Below are positions 1 to 5,136 of a stretch of 21,641 bases of DNA, piece after piece (position 1 is the first letter of the stretch; every line of letters begins with the position of its first letter). A model generated the notes under the pieces. It saw only the letters and a list, made by a program, of their open reading frames with translations. It was not told where the DNA came from and made no database searches. A program made the translations under genes and the position numbers. This stretch comes from a virus: IMG/VR virus record IMGVR_UViG_3300009537_000207, positions 1 to 21,641 of that record. The stretch is one strand, 5' to 3'.

Positions 1-48
1 CTATATATAATATAGTATATATAAAAGTATATATCAATAGCTTAAAGC
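1..48. other. AT-rich alternating TA tract
   Basis: The first 40 bases are almost pure A/T with repeated TATATA runs. They lie just downstream of the minus-strand promoter at 49-77, so they would form the start of a transcript leaving the window. A perfect DnaA-box-like nonamer (TGTGGATAA, the complement of TTATCCACA) lies next to the tract at 57-65. AT-rich DNA beside a DnaA box can be part of a replication origin, but one box is weak evidence. Confidence 0.3.
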
Positions 49-77
49 ATTATGTGTGTGGATAACGCTTTTGTCAA
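49..77 (-). promoter_or_regulatory. Sigma70-type promoter firing out of the left edge
   Basis: On the minus strand a perfect -35 TTGACA (72-77) is followed after 17 bases by CATAAT (49-54), one mismatch from TATAAT. The -35 embeds the TGA stop of the HNH gene, so this promoter would serve genes left of the window. The ten bases TTACTTGACA are shared with the promoter at 707-736. A DnaA-box-like nonamer lies in the spacer. Confidence 0.6.
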
Positions 78-517
78 GTAAGGCGAGCATATTCACGCTT
101 TAGAGCGAGCAACTCCATAGTCCAATCCATTTTCTTAGTTTTATGGGCATATAAGTCTTGCAAACACTTTTCCCAAAGCCTTATTCTTTTTTTTGACAAA
201 ACTTTTTTTACTAAATTATTATATTCTTTTTCGTTCCAGTGTTTCCAAGCATGGCAGGGTTTACATAGACAGACTATCAATCTAGTGTCGGCATAGGTAG
301 CGCTATTTGAGCGTGTTAGAAGGTGGTCCGCTTGTATTACAGTTTCACTGATTATTTCGTCATCTACAACCTCGCAGTCGCCCCCGCAGTGCCTGAGGTG
401 GCGCAATACACACCCACCGTCACGTTTAGCACAGATAAGTCTCACCCACGCCTGTATGTCGTCTTTTAAGAGAGCTGTGGCAGTTTGAGATTTTCTTTTT
501 AGCCGAGTTCGTTTCAT
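74..517 (-). CDS. HNH-family endonuclease (NinG-like)
   Basis: A 147-residue basic protein that probably cuts or nicks DNA. It resembles phage HNH/NinG-type zinc endonucleases. Visible elements are a first cysteine group (C36, C44, C48), an A-D-H motif at 63-65 (D64, H65) that would form the first half of a beta-beta-alpha-metal fold, and a C83-x-C85-x2-C88-H89 cluster as the second half. The start is basic (MKRTRLKRK). Phage HNH proteins often work with terminase in packaging or in recombination, but no terminase is visible here to decide between them. A terminator (537-560) lies only 20 bases upstream, so transcription must either read through it or start in the short gap. A TATTAT box seven bases before the ATG could give a nearly leaderless message. 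No Shine-Dalgarno sequence is present. Confidence 0.75.
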   Translation of the reverse strand: MKRTRLKRKSQTATALLKDDIQAWVRLICAKRDGGCVLRHLRHCGGDCEVVDDEIISETVIQADHLLTRSNSATYADTRLIVCLCKPCHAWKHWNEKEYNNLVKKVLSKKRIRLWEKCLQDLYAHKTKKMDWTMELLALKREYARLT

Positions 518-536
518 AGTTACATAATATCATAAA

Positions 537-560
537 AAAGCCCCCGATTGCGAGGGCTTT
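537..560 (-). terminator. Intrinsic terminator upstream of the HNH gene
   Basis: On the minus strand an AAAGCCC stem pairs with GGGCTTT around a short GC-closed loop and runs into six T residues. It ends the transcript from the promoter at 707-736 just before the HNH start codon. Because it precedes rather than follows the HNH gene, it may act as an attenuator. Confidence 0.8.
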
Positions 561-620
561 GACCTAAGTCACTAAACAAAACCCCCACCCCAGTCAGTTT
601 ATAACAAAGCCAGCCCCCTT

Positions 621-692
621 TCACAAGAGAGCTGGCTGTAGAAATTTAATTAAATTAGATGTTTTTTCCTCGTCTCCGAGGTCTAGCTCCAT
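621..692 (-). CDS. Possible 23-residue leader peptide
   Basis: A short frame runs from an ATG at 690-692 to a TGA at 621-623. It encodes an acidic start (MELDLGDEEK) followed by a more hydrophobic end. It would begin only about eight bases from the predicted transcription start and has no Shine-Dalgarno sequence. Its stop lies in the loop of the 609-636 hairpin, an arrangement that would suit translation-coupled attenuation. An open frame this short also arises easily by chance, so support is weak. Confidence 0.18.
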   Translation of the reverse strand: MELDLGDEEKTSNLIKFLQPALL

Positions 693-706
693 TAAGGAAC
701 AGCATA

Positions 707-736
707 AGTATATCATAATGCTTTACAGTGTGTCAA
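707..736 (-). promoter_or_regulatory. Strong sigma70 promoter upstream of the 165-nt leader
   Basis: On the minus strand a perfect TTGACA (731-736) is followed after 18 bases by TATACT (707-712). It lies between the terminator of the preceding gene (749-781) and the candidate leader RNA, so it defines a separate transcription unit. Start of transcription is expected near 700. Confidence 0.7.
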
Positions 737-748
737 GTAAAATGGCAT

Positions 749-781
749 AAAAAACCCCCTACTTTATAGTTTTCAGGGGTT
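749..781 (-). terminator. Intrinsic terminator of the 61-residue gene
   Basis: On the minus strand AACCCCT (775-781) pairs with GGGGGTT (753-759) and the stem runs into six T residues (749-754). It overlaps the last codons of the small gene ending at 759 and would end the unit that begins at the promoter before the T9SS-domain gene. Confidence 0.8.
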
Positions 782-944
782 CTATCCTTTTTATGACCGA
801 TTTCATGATCATGGTGGTGTCAGAGTAGTCTTCACTTGTACTCCAACTACCAGCTATGACAATGTAATCCTTGGTCTGGCTCACTATCACACCGACAGTA
901 TAATACTCTGTGTCGTAACATGTCTTTGCCTTTTTAAAAGACAT
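759..944 (-). CDS. Small hypothetical phage protein, 61 residues
   Basis: I chose the ATG at 942-944 (MSFKKAK) over a TTG at 956, because that ATG overlaps the stop of the preceding 24-codon frame in the arrangement ATGTCTTTTAA, a sign of translational coupling. The sequence looks like a small soluble mostly beta protein: a T-V-G-V-I-V strand, then Y-I-V-I-A, then an acidic turn and a final I-K-R-I strand. It resembles small phage proteins that share a vGwlv/ivla/Ip pattern and have no known role. That similarity is from memory and only moderate. It is the last gene of its unit, since a terminator overlaps its end. Confidence 0.6.
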   Translation of the reverse strand: MSFKKAKTCYDTEYYTVGVIVSQTKDYIVIAGSWSTSEDYSDTTMIMKSVIKRIEPLKTIK

Positions 945-1008
945 CAAGTACCGCAAGACATAAAACTACGATTCCGAGTGGAATTAACATCCATAATTCA
1001 AATTCCAT
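934..1008 (-). CDS. 24-residue single-span membrane peptide
   Basis: The frame runs from an ATG two bases after the stop of the T9SS-domain gene to a TAA that overlaps the next gene's ATG. After MEFELW the peptide is a continuous hydrophobic stretch (MLIPLGIVVLCLAVLDVF), enough for one membrane span. Its tight packing between two genes (TAA-TT-ATG before, ATGTCTTTTAA after) supports a real gene, and it fills what would otherwise be a gap. There is no Shine-Dalgarno sequence, but most genes here lack one. The role is unknown; phages often carry such tiny membrane peptides. It could also be a chance frame. Confidence 0.42.
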   Translation of the reverse strand: MEFELWMLIPLGIVVLCLAVLDVF

Positions 1009-1010
1009 AA

Positions 1011-1916
1011 TTAACGTATTAAAGTTATATCAGAAGATTCCCTATGAACCACGCCTTTATAGTCTTCATAGACCAACAAGACAACATAGACCCACGGGTT
1101 ATTGTCGTAGCCATCCCAGCCTTCTAGCTGTTTTACATTCCGTTCTCGGTGTAGAACTGCACCCCATCTGTTGAATACCGTGAACTCAATAAAATTGTGA
1201 ACATAGTATTCTTTTACTCTTGGTAGGTAGATGTCGTTTATCCCATCTCCGTTGGGAGAAAAGATATTCGGTAAGAATACATCTGGTACTTTATCGGACA
1301 CATACTCATTTATATAGAGCGTGTCGCAACATTTACCGTATACATAAGTGTACTGCGGGGTTGGGGTAGTAAAGTCTGTATAGATAATCGTGTCGTATTC
1401 TGTATAACAATACGAGTCTATACAATTTACCCAAAATCTCCCAATAGTATAGGCGTGTTGGTTTGGTATGACACGAAGGATAAAGAAGTCTTTGTTCGTT
1501 CGGTACATAATCCTCGCCATTCCGTAGAAGCCCCACGGATTAGCTGTGTGAAAGTGATAGTCGTATGGAATCATATAGCTTACACTCCAAACACTGTCGT
1601 TAGTAAACCACACAAAGCCATCGTTGCACTCGTCTGTACTATCAAGAAATTCCCAGTTACAGAATATCCATTTAGTGTCAATCAGGGTGTCTCTTGTGTC
1701 GTAGTCCATCAAGATAAATCTATCAGGAACAACGTAAATCATCAGGTCAATGATGAGTAGGGTGTCATACCTACATTGATTTGATTGCCTTATGACAATT
1801 TCAAAAGGTTCTGTATTATCAATGTGTCTTGCAAATTCATCTTTGAATCCGCAGTTTGGTTCGTGTTGTGCGAATAATCCGCACGACAAAAACAAGAGCA
1901 TGATTGTAAATTTCAT
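1011..1916 (-). CDS. Secreted protein with type IX secretion (type B) sorting domain
   Basis: A 301-residue exported protein. Residues 1-16 form a signal peptide (MKFTIMLLFLSCGLFA) with predicted cleavage before Q17, matching the preference for N-terminal glutamine in Bacteroidota signal peptidase I products. Residues about 211-301 match the gliding-motility-associated C-terminal domain that directs cargo through T9SS: F-L-P-N-I-F-S-P-N-G-D-G-I-N-D (214-228), V-F-N-R-W-G (247-252), G-W-D-G (266-269) and the terminal I-T-L-I-R. The middle (20-205) is unrecognised, rich in aromatic residues, cysteines and D-T-L repeats, and predicted to be beta-rich. After export the protein would be released or attached at the host surface. 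It has its own extended -10 promoter, and the 24-residue and 61-residue genes follow. A superinfection-exclusion or receptor-masking role is plausible but is inference. Confidence 0.85.
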   Translation of the reverse strand: MKFTIMLLFLSCGLFAQHEPNCGFKDEFARHIDNTEPFEIVIRQSNQCRYDTLLIIDLMIYVVPDRFILMDYDTRDTLIDTKWIFCNWEFLDSTDECNDGFVWFTNDSVWSVSYMIPYDYHFHTANPWGFYGMARIMYRTNKDFFILRVIPNQHAYTIGRFWVNCIDSYCYTEYDTIIYTDFTTPTPQYTYVYGKCCDTLYINEYVSDKVPDVFLPNIFSPNGDGINDIYLPRVKEYYVHNFIEFTVFNRWGAVLHRERNVKQLEGWDGYDNNPWVYVVLLVYEDYKGVVHRESSDITLIR

Positions 1917-1958
1917 CGTGCTGGAATTTAATTGTGAAGAGCAATATTGCTTTATTTA

Positions 1959-1967
1959 ATTATAGCA
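1959..1967 (-). promoter_or_regulatory. Extended -10 promoter for the T9SS-domain gene
   Basis: The minus strand reads TGCTATAAT, a perfect TGnTATAAT extended -10. Transcription would start near 1952, about 36 bases before the ATG. The -35 region is poor. It overlaps back to back with the plus-strand element at 1970-1978. Confidence 0.6.
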
Positions 1968-1969
1968 TG

Positions 1970-1978
1970 TGGTAAAAT
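1970..1978 (+). promoter_or_regulatory. Extended -10 promoter for the plus-strand zinc-ribbon gene
   Basis: The plus strand reads TGGTAAAAT, one mismatch from TGnTATAAT. It would start transcription near 1985, about 32 bases before the ATG at 2017. It lies only two bases from the divergent element at 1959-1967, so the two polymerases would exclude each other. Confidence 0.45.
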
Positions 1979-2016
1979 AAATAAAACATTTTGTTCATCT
2001 ACTTAATCTTTATGTC

Positions 2017-2169
2017 ATGATAAAACACTGCGATCATTGTAAGCAAGACCGCTTTTGCCTGATGATTTCCGAGAAAATCTTTTACGAGAAAAATATTCCC
2101 GTGAGAGTAAATTTGGTCTACAAGTGTCTACGATGTAAGAAGATCAACTGGAAAACAGTTAAGCCATGA
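2017..2169 (+). CDS. 50-residue zinc-ribbon protein, the only plus-strand gene
   Basis: The frame begins MIKHCDHCKQDRFC and ends with a second C-L-R-C pair. C5-x2-C8 and C37-x2-C40 form a four-cysteine zinc ribbon, with C14 as an extra cysteine. It is flanked by an extended -10 promoter upstream and a bidirectional terminator at 2181-2210, so it is a complete one-gene unit on the strand opposite all others. The paired cysteine knuckles make a chance frame unlikely. Zinc ribbons of this size in phages often bind nucleic acid or RNA polymerase, but no specific function can be assigned. Confidence 0.65.
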   Translation: MIKHCDHCKQDRFCLMISEKIFYEKNIPVRVNLVYKCLRCKKINWKTVKP

Positions 2170-2180
2170 GCGACAAATAG

Positions 2181-2210
2181 AAAACCCCTTCAACTTTTTG
2201 GAGGGGTTTT
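2181..2210. terminator. Bidirectional intrinsic terminator between convergent genes
   Basis: A near-perfect 13-bp stem (one G-T pair) with a four-base loop begins with AAAACCCC and ends with GGGGTTTT. It therefore has a U-tract in either direction. It serves the plus-strand zinc-ribbon gene ending at 2169 and the minus-strand operon ending at 2190, whose stop codon is inside the hairpin. Confidence 0.88.
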
Positions 2211-2378
2211 GTTTGTTGGGTACTTAACCTCAATATACTTATCGCAGTGTTTACCTGTGCACCGATATGTTCCAACCATGCACTTCTTTGAGAAGTGGAA
2301 AGCTATCACGTCTAGCCTTCCAGTAGATTGCTTTCTGCAACCTGGGCAGTAGAAACTAATCTCGTACTTCATTACCAT
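2190..2378 (-). CDS. Zinc-finger protein, 62 residues
   Basis: A small protein with C11-x2-C14 near the start (F-Y-C-P-G-C) and C40 and C45 near the end (Y-R-C-T-G-K-H-C), plus H28 and C33 between them, consistent with one zinc site. It probably binds nucleic acid or a protein partner; its role is unknown. The start overlaps the end of the metallophosphoesterase gene by seven bases, so the two are likely translationally coupled. It is the last gene of a four-gene unit ending at the bidirectional terminator. A second small zinc-ribbon gene faces it from the other strand, but apart from the cysteine pairs I see no close similarity between them. Confidence 0.65.
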   Translation of the reverse strand: MVMKYEISFYCPGCRKQSTGRLDVIAFHFSKKCMVGTYRCTGKHCDKYIEVKYPTNKTPPKS

Positions 2379-3526
2379 TTATATTCCCAATCCTTCTGAT
2401 AGAACTCTCTGTCAAAGAAAGGCATCCACTCCGTCTTCATTCGTACGATTCGTCCATCGGGGGCTTGTTGATAATCAACAATCCATCCACCAACATGGGC
2501 AGCGAGACGTTTCTTGCGCATAAAAGGAGTTTGATCTTCTGTCGTTCCTCCCTGAATACAAAACACTCCACGATAGTACAAGAACTCTGCCTTGTGATAG
2601 TGCCCAATCAAAAGAATGTTGGGCTTTTCACCGGGCGTAAAGCTCTCTACGAGTTTCTGAACAGCGTAGCTTAAGGCATAACTTGATCCACCACCAGGGT
2701 GGACTATTCGCAGTTTTGCGCTACCACCCTTTTGCTCCAAAGTAATGTCGGCTTCCATATGGCCTAAGAATTGCAAATCTTTACGACCTGCATACTCTGC
2801 TTGGTTTTGGATGTACTTACCGACATTGATACCTTCACGTTGAGAGTACCAGCCTTCATGATCATCCCCTGTAATGAAATAGGTGATGATCCCCTTACGT
2901 TGTGGATACTTTTCAATCAGGTATTTAACCTGATGGTCAAGCCCATGTGTGTGGAGGTTATGCTTATTAAACCTGAACTCTCCGTCAATCATATTGCCTG
3001 CGTTGTAGACAATGGTTATTCCTGCCTTTTCATAAATGTCGTAAAGGGCTTCAAGAACATCCAGTCTTTCGTACCTTGATCCGAGGTGGTTGTCGGTGCA
3101 GAAACCAAATTTAGTCGCCTCACCTTTCAAATACCTCTGGTCGATAGTAATATGACCTCCTGTTGGAGTTGTCTTCGCAAGTTCAATGCCGCTGTCGTGA
3201 ACGAAAAGGTTTTTCCCTTCGTCCCGTATCTGTGTAATTATCTCTTTTACCCTACCTACTCCACAATCAAACTTATCGGAAATTTTTTCAATAGTCCACT
3301 TCGTTCTCTTGTCTTTGAGTAAGGTTTGAAAGATTTTTTCTTTGAGGTCAATATCTTCCTCTAATCGAAGCTTTAGTTGAGATTTTGCAATCTCGCCGGC
3401 CTTTTTCATGCGATATTTCATCGCTCGGTAGTTGGAAGGACTTACCCCTATTTCCTTAGCTCCTTTTACAGCAGAAAGTTCGGGATGATCCTGAATGAAT
3501 TTCCGTAAAACATTGTTGCGTTTCAT
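2372..3526 (-). CDS. Metallophosphoesterase with N-terminal HTH region
   Basis: A 384-residue calcineurin-like phosphoesterase, expected to hydrolyse phosphodiester or phosphomonoester bonds with two metal ions. Motifs in order are D145-N-H147 (from T-D-N-H-L-G), G-N178-M-I-D181, G-D-D-H223-E, H276-P-G-G and G-H309-Y-H311. The usual GD of motif II is GN here, and the GNHD/E motif reads GDDHE, so catalysis may be altered. The first 110 residues are basic and helical: P-E-L-S-A-V-K-G-A-K-E-I-G-V-S looks like a helix-turn-helix, and 78-104 resembles a second winged-helix segment, suggesting DNA binding. The C-terminus Q-T-P-F-M-R-K-K-R-L-A-A-H-V-G-G-W-I is typical of the phage members of this family. 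It lies three bases after the CxxC gene. The substrate is unknown. Confidence 0.82.
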   Translation of the reverse strand: MKRNNVLRKFIQDHPELSAVKGAKEIGVSPSNYRAMKYRMKKAGEIAKSQLKLRLEEDIDLKEKIFQTLLKDKRTKWTIEKISDKFDCGVGRVKEIITQIRDEGKNLFVHDSGIELAKTTPTGGHITIDQRYLKGEATKFGFCTDNHLGSRYERLDVLEALYDIYEKAGITIVYNAGNMIDGEFRFNKHNLHTHGLDHQVKYLIEKYPQRKGIITYFITGDDHEGWYSQREGINVGKYIQNQAEYAGRKDLQFLGHMEADITLEQKGGSAKLRIVHPGGGSSYALSYAVQKLVESFTPGEKPNILLIGHYHKAEFLYYRGVFCIQGGTTEDQTPFMRKKRLAAHVGGWIVDYQQAPDGRIVRMKTEWMPFFDREFYQKDWEYKW

Positions 3527-3528
3527 TG

Positions 3529-3987
3529 TTACAAAAGTTTAAATTGTGTTTTAACAAGTGCCTTCCATTCCTTTAAAGGAAGAAAAATCACTCTTGGTCT
3601 GGCTTTAATATAAGCCTTGTGCGTCAGATCTCCTTTTGGGGACATCCATGTTCCATTCTTGAAGGCATAGTCGGTTCCTTTATAGGGAACAACCACATCT
3701 CCATCTTCATCATAGAGTACGGGTTCGTCCTTTACCTTATGGACGGTAATTCCGCACTCATCCATTCCGCACAGAGCTTCAATTTTCATCTTGTCTTTTA
3801 GAACACCAACAAGTTCAATGAAGTGCGGAGTTAAACCATGTTCAGTTCCGGGGTGTGATACCGAAACTTTGTGAAAAGAGAATCCACCTTTGCCATCGTG
3901 GATGACATAGATGTCCCCTCTTCTAGGCTTGCGTAGAGCTTCACATTTTTTGCAAAGTATTCTACGAGTGATTACTTCTCTGGTCAT
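3529..3987 (-). CDS. Hypothetical protein with two CxxC-type cysteine pairs
   Basis: A 152-residue protein I do not recognise. It has C12-x2-C15 near the N-terminus (L-C-K-K-C) and C73 with C78 (A-L-C-G-M-D-E-C-G), which could together bind one zinc ion. Between them is a segment that looks like a small beta barrel (G-D-I-Y-V-I-H-D-G, then F-S-F-H-K-V-S-V). The rest is beta-rich with several G-W/G-T-D turns, and there is no signal peptide or membrane span. It lies between the HHxxP protein and the HTH-metallophosphoesterase in one transcription unit, so a role in DNA or RNA handling is possible but unproven. It has no Shine-Dalgarno sequence. Confidence 0.6.
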   Translation of the reverse strand: MTREVITRRILCKKCEALRKPRRGDIYVIHDGKGGFSFHKVSVSHPGTEHGLTPHFIELVGVLKDKMKIEALCGMDECGITVHKVKDEPVLYDEDGDVVVPYKGTDYAFKNGTWMSPKGDLTHKAYIKARPRVIFLPLKEWKALVKTQFKLL

Positions 3988-4005
3988 TACTGAATATTTA
4001 GAAAA

Positions 4006-4209
4006 TTAAGAGTTGGGCCACCAATCCCGTTTCAATATTTCGCACGCAGTCTTGTAGTCGGGACATGAAGGCCCGAATAAAAGGTTATACGCTTCGTGGT
4101 GTCGTTTCTCTTTGAAGAGAATAGTAGGCCGTGGTTTTAGGTTGGGTTTCTTGGGCGGTACATGGTGTCTAGTGATCTTACGAGGATCATTAGACGATTT
4201 TCTAGCCAT
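4006..4209 (-). CDS. Small HHxxP protein (HNH-like fragment fold)
   Basis: A 67-residue basic protein. It carries R-H-H-V-P-P (14-19) and, after a K/P-rich stretch, R-H-H-E-A-Y-N-L-L-F-G (36-46) followed by a helix ending R-D-W-W-P. The double-histidine plus H-x-A-x-x-x-L-F-G pattern recalls tiny HNH-like proteins seen in phages and small-genome bacteria, in which the first HH would be the catalytic pair. No cysteines are present to hold a zinc knuckle, so nuclease activity is uncertain. It is the first gene of its unit, with an extended -10 promoter at 4246-4254 and about 30 bases of leader. Confidence 0.55.
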   Translation of the reverse strand: MARKSSNDPRKITRHHVPPKKPNLKPRPTILFKEKRHHEAYNLLFGPSCPDYKTACEILKRDWWPNS

Positions 4210-4245
4210 GATAAGTATATTAAGTTTACAAATAGTTCTGTATAG

Positions 4246-4254
4246 ATTATATCA
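4246..4254 (-). promoter_or_regulatory. Extended -10 promoter for the HHxxP operon
   Basis: The minus strand reads TGATATAAT, a perfect extended -10. It lies directly after the terminator at 4262-4281 and would start transcription near 4239 into the four genes ending at 2190. No good -35 is visible. Confidence 0.55.
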
Positions 4255-4261
4255 TAAGCAG

Positions 4262-4281
4262 AAAACCCGCCGAAGCGAGTT
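4262..4281 (-). terminator. UUCG-tetraloop terminator of the 38-residue gene
   Basis: On the minus strand AACTCGC pairs with GCGGGTT (one U-G wobble) around TTCG, giving a C(UUCG)G tetraloop, and continues with T residues. It begins at the stop codon of the 38-residue gene and separates it from the next promoter. Confidence 0.82.
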
Positions 4282-4397
4282 TATCCACCTAGTCGAGAAT
4301 TTTTCTTAAAGGTCGTTATTGTCACAAATTGATTTTTTCGTTGTTTTTTAGGGTTGCCTGTTGGCCAAAGAACATACGAGTTTTTAGGACTAGACAT
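4281..4397 (-). CDS. 38-residue basic protein in its own cassette
   Basis: The frame begins MSSPKNSYVLWPTGNP and continues with a strongly basic segment (K-K-Q-R-K-N) and a T-I-T-T-F-K-K-N end. It has no recognisable family. It is believable because it sits between its own promoter (4411-4419) and its own UUCG terminator, whose stem starts at its stop codon; the unit contains nothing else. The leader would be only about seven bases. Small basic phage proteins in such cassettes often modulate host machinery, but that is only a general expectation. Confidence 0.5.
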   Translation of the reverse strand: MSSPKNSYVLWPTGNPKKQRKNQFVTITTFKKNSRLGG

Positions 4398-4410
4398 TAC
4401 TCTTGTGTAT

Positions 4411-4419
4411 ATTATACCA
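4411..4419 (-). promoter_or_regulatory. Extended -10 promoter for the 38-residue gene
   Basis: The minus strand reads TGGTATAAT immediately after the stop codon of the transglycosylase gene. The expected start is near 4404, about seven bases from the next ATG. Confidence 0.55.
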
Positions 4420-4809
4420 TCAATAGGAGTTATTGGCATTATGAAATACAATAGCACCCCTCGGTGTTTTGTGTCTTTGTATGATGTAGTCTATTGTCGC
4501 ATCTAGCTGAATTAGAGGATCGCTAGTTTTGGTATATCCTACACTTTTCCAAGTGCTATCTAAAAATTGTCCGCAACCATACGCAGTGCTTGTGGGATTC
4601 TGTGCTTCGCAATCCCAATTACTTTCCCTTCTTATTAAATCATCAAAATAAGTCCACTGACTTAACGAAAATTCTGCTCCTACTATAGATAGGGCATAAA
4701 AATATGGCTCGTTATTATCAACCTCTAAAAACATTTCATCCCGAATAGCAAGAGCCGGTATGGAAGTCGCTAGTAAAATCACTAGCAACATTGTTTTTAT
4801 TATTTTCAT
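4420..4809 (-). CDS. Secreted lytic transglycosylase (SLT-like)
   Basis: A 129-residue protein that would cleave the MurNAc-GlcNAc bond of peptidoglycan in the periplasm. Residues 1-21 form a signal peptide (MKIIKTMLLVILLATSIPALA). The catalytic glutamate is E62 in I-R-R-E-S-N-W. The second family motif follows as A-Y-G-C-G-Q-F-L-D-S-T-W (76-87), and the protein ends with F-H-N-A-N-N-S-Y, close to the F-H-x-A-N-x-x-Y end of small lytic transglycosylases. C67 and C79 may form a disulfide, sensible for an exported enzyme. It follows the peptidase fusion and holin genes but has its own promoter inside the preceding terminator, so its timing may differ. It could act in lysis or in local wall remodelling. 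Confidence 0.82.
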   Translation of the reverse strand: MKIIKTMLLVILLATSIPALAIRDEMFLEVDNNEPYFYALSIVGAEFSLSQWTYFDDLIRRESNWDCEAQNPTSTAYGCGQFLDSTWKSVGYTKTSDPLIQLDATIDYIIQRHKTPRGAIVFHNANNSY

Positions 4810-4852
4810 AATATCTCGATATACGCTCCGAGAACTCCTTACCGAAAAACTG

Positions 4853-4882
4853 AAAAAACTGGTACATATATTATACCAGTTT
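4853..4882 (-). terminator. Terminator of the adaptor-to-holin unit
   Basis: A perfect 9-bp inverted repeat AAACTGGTA/TACCAGTTT (4856-4864 with 4874-4882), with a nine-base loop, runs on the minus strand into six T residues. It lies 24 bases after the holin stop. The -10 element of the next promoter is inside its stem and loop. Confidence 0.8.
4870..4878 (-). promoter_or_regulatory. Extended -10 promoter embedded in a terminator
   Basis: The minus strand reads TGGTATAAT, lying within the 5' stem and loop of the terminator at 4853-4882. New transcripts would start near 4863, inside the 3' arm, so they escape the hairpin while incoming transcripts are ended by it. A 5-bp inverted repeat TGTGG/CCACA lies just upstream at 4890-4903. 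Serves the transglycosylase gene. Confidence 0.55.
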
Positions 4883-4905
4883 GATCAAGTGTGGTTTTCC
4901 ACAGT

Positions 4906-5136
4906 CTATTTAATAACAGAAAGCCAAAGCTTTCGCACAAGTCCAAACAATGTAGTCATTTTAGTAAACAATATACCAAAAGCTACTACCACTCCCACGA
5001 CAGCTTCTTCTGCGTTGCCAAGTAGTGTTGCATCAATTCCTAAAAGAACCAACAGTGAGACTCCAGATCTTACAGTCAGAGCTACGCTTGATGGATCATT
5101 AGAAGAATATACGAACCATTGAAATAATTTTTTCAT
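4906..5136 (-). CDS. Holin
   Basis: A 76-residue membrane protein expected to permeabilise the inner membrane at the end of infection. There are two predicted spans, about residues 18-39 (from V-A-L-T-V-R-S-G-V-S-L-L-V-L-L-G) and 44-66 (from E-E-A-V-V-G-V-V-V-A-F-G-I-L-F). The N-terminus is short and basic and the C-terminus is basic (R-K-L-W-L-S-V-I-K), fitting a class II holin. The start overlaps the stop of the peptidase fusion by one base (TAATG), so lysin and holin are coupled. The A-L-T-V-R segment before the first span is common in small phage holins. Confidence 0.75.
   Translation of the reverse strand: MKKLFQWFVYSSNDPSSVALTVRSGVSLLVLLGIDATLLGNAEEAVVGVVVAFGILFTKMTTLFGLVRKLWLSVIK

Larger units (their letters stand above)
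535..700 (-). ncRNA. Candidate structured leader or small RNA, about 165 nt
   Basis: This interval holds no convincing gene and is bounded by a strong minus-strand promoter (707-736) and an intrinsic terminator (537-560). A transcript starting near 700 would fold into at least three hairpins. The first is a 5-bp stem CCTCG/CGAGG with a GAGA (GNRA) tetraloop. The second is a GCCAGC/GCTGGC stem (609-614 with 631-636) followed by TTTGTT. The third is the terminator. This could be a stand-alone small RNA or an attenuating leader for the HNH gene. A 23-codon reading frame (621-692) starts about eight bases into the transcript, so a leader peptide is also possible. Promoter and terminator are seen directly; the function is inferred. 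Confidence 0.45.

Noticed and set aside
4895-4903. TTTTCCACA as a DnaA box
   Set aside because: It has one mismatch and is explained by the small inverted repeat TGTGG/CCACA around a TTTT loop.
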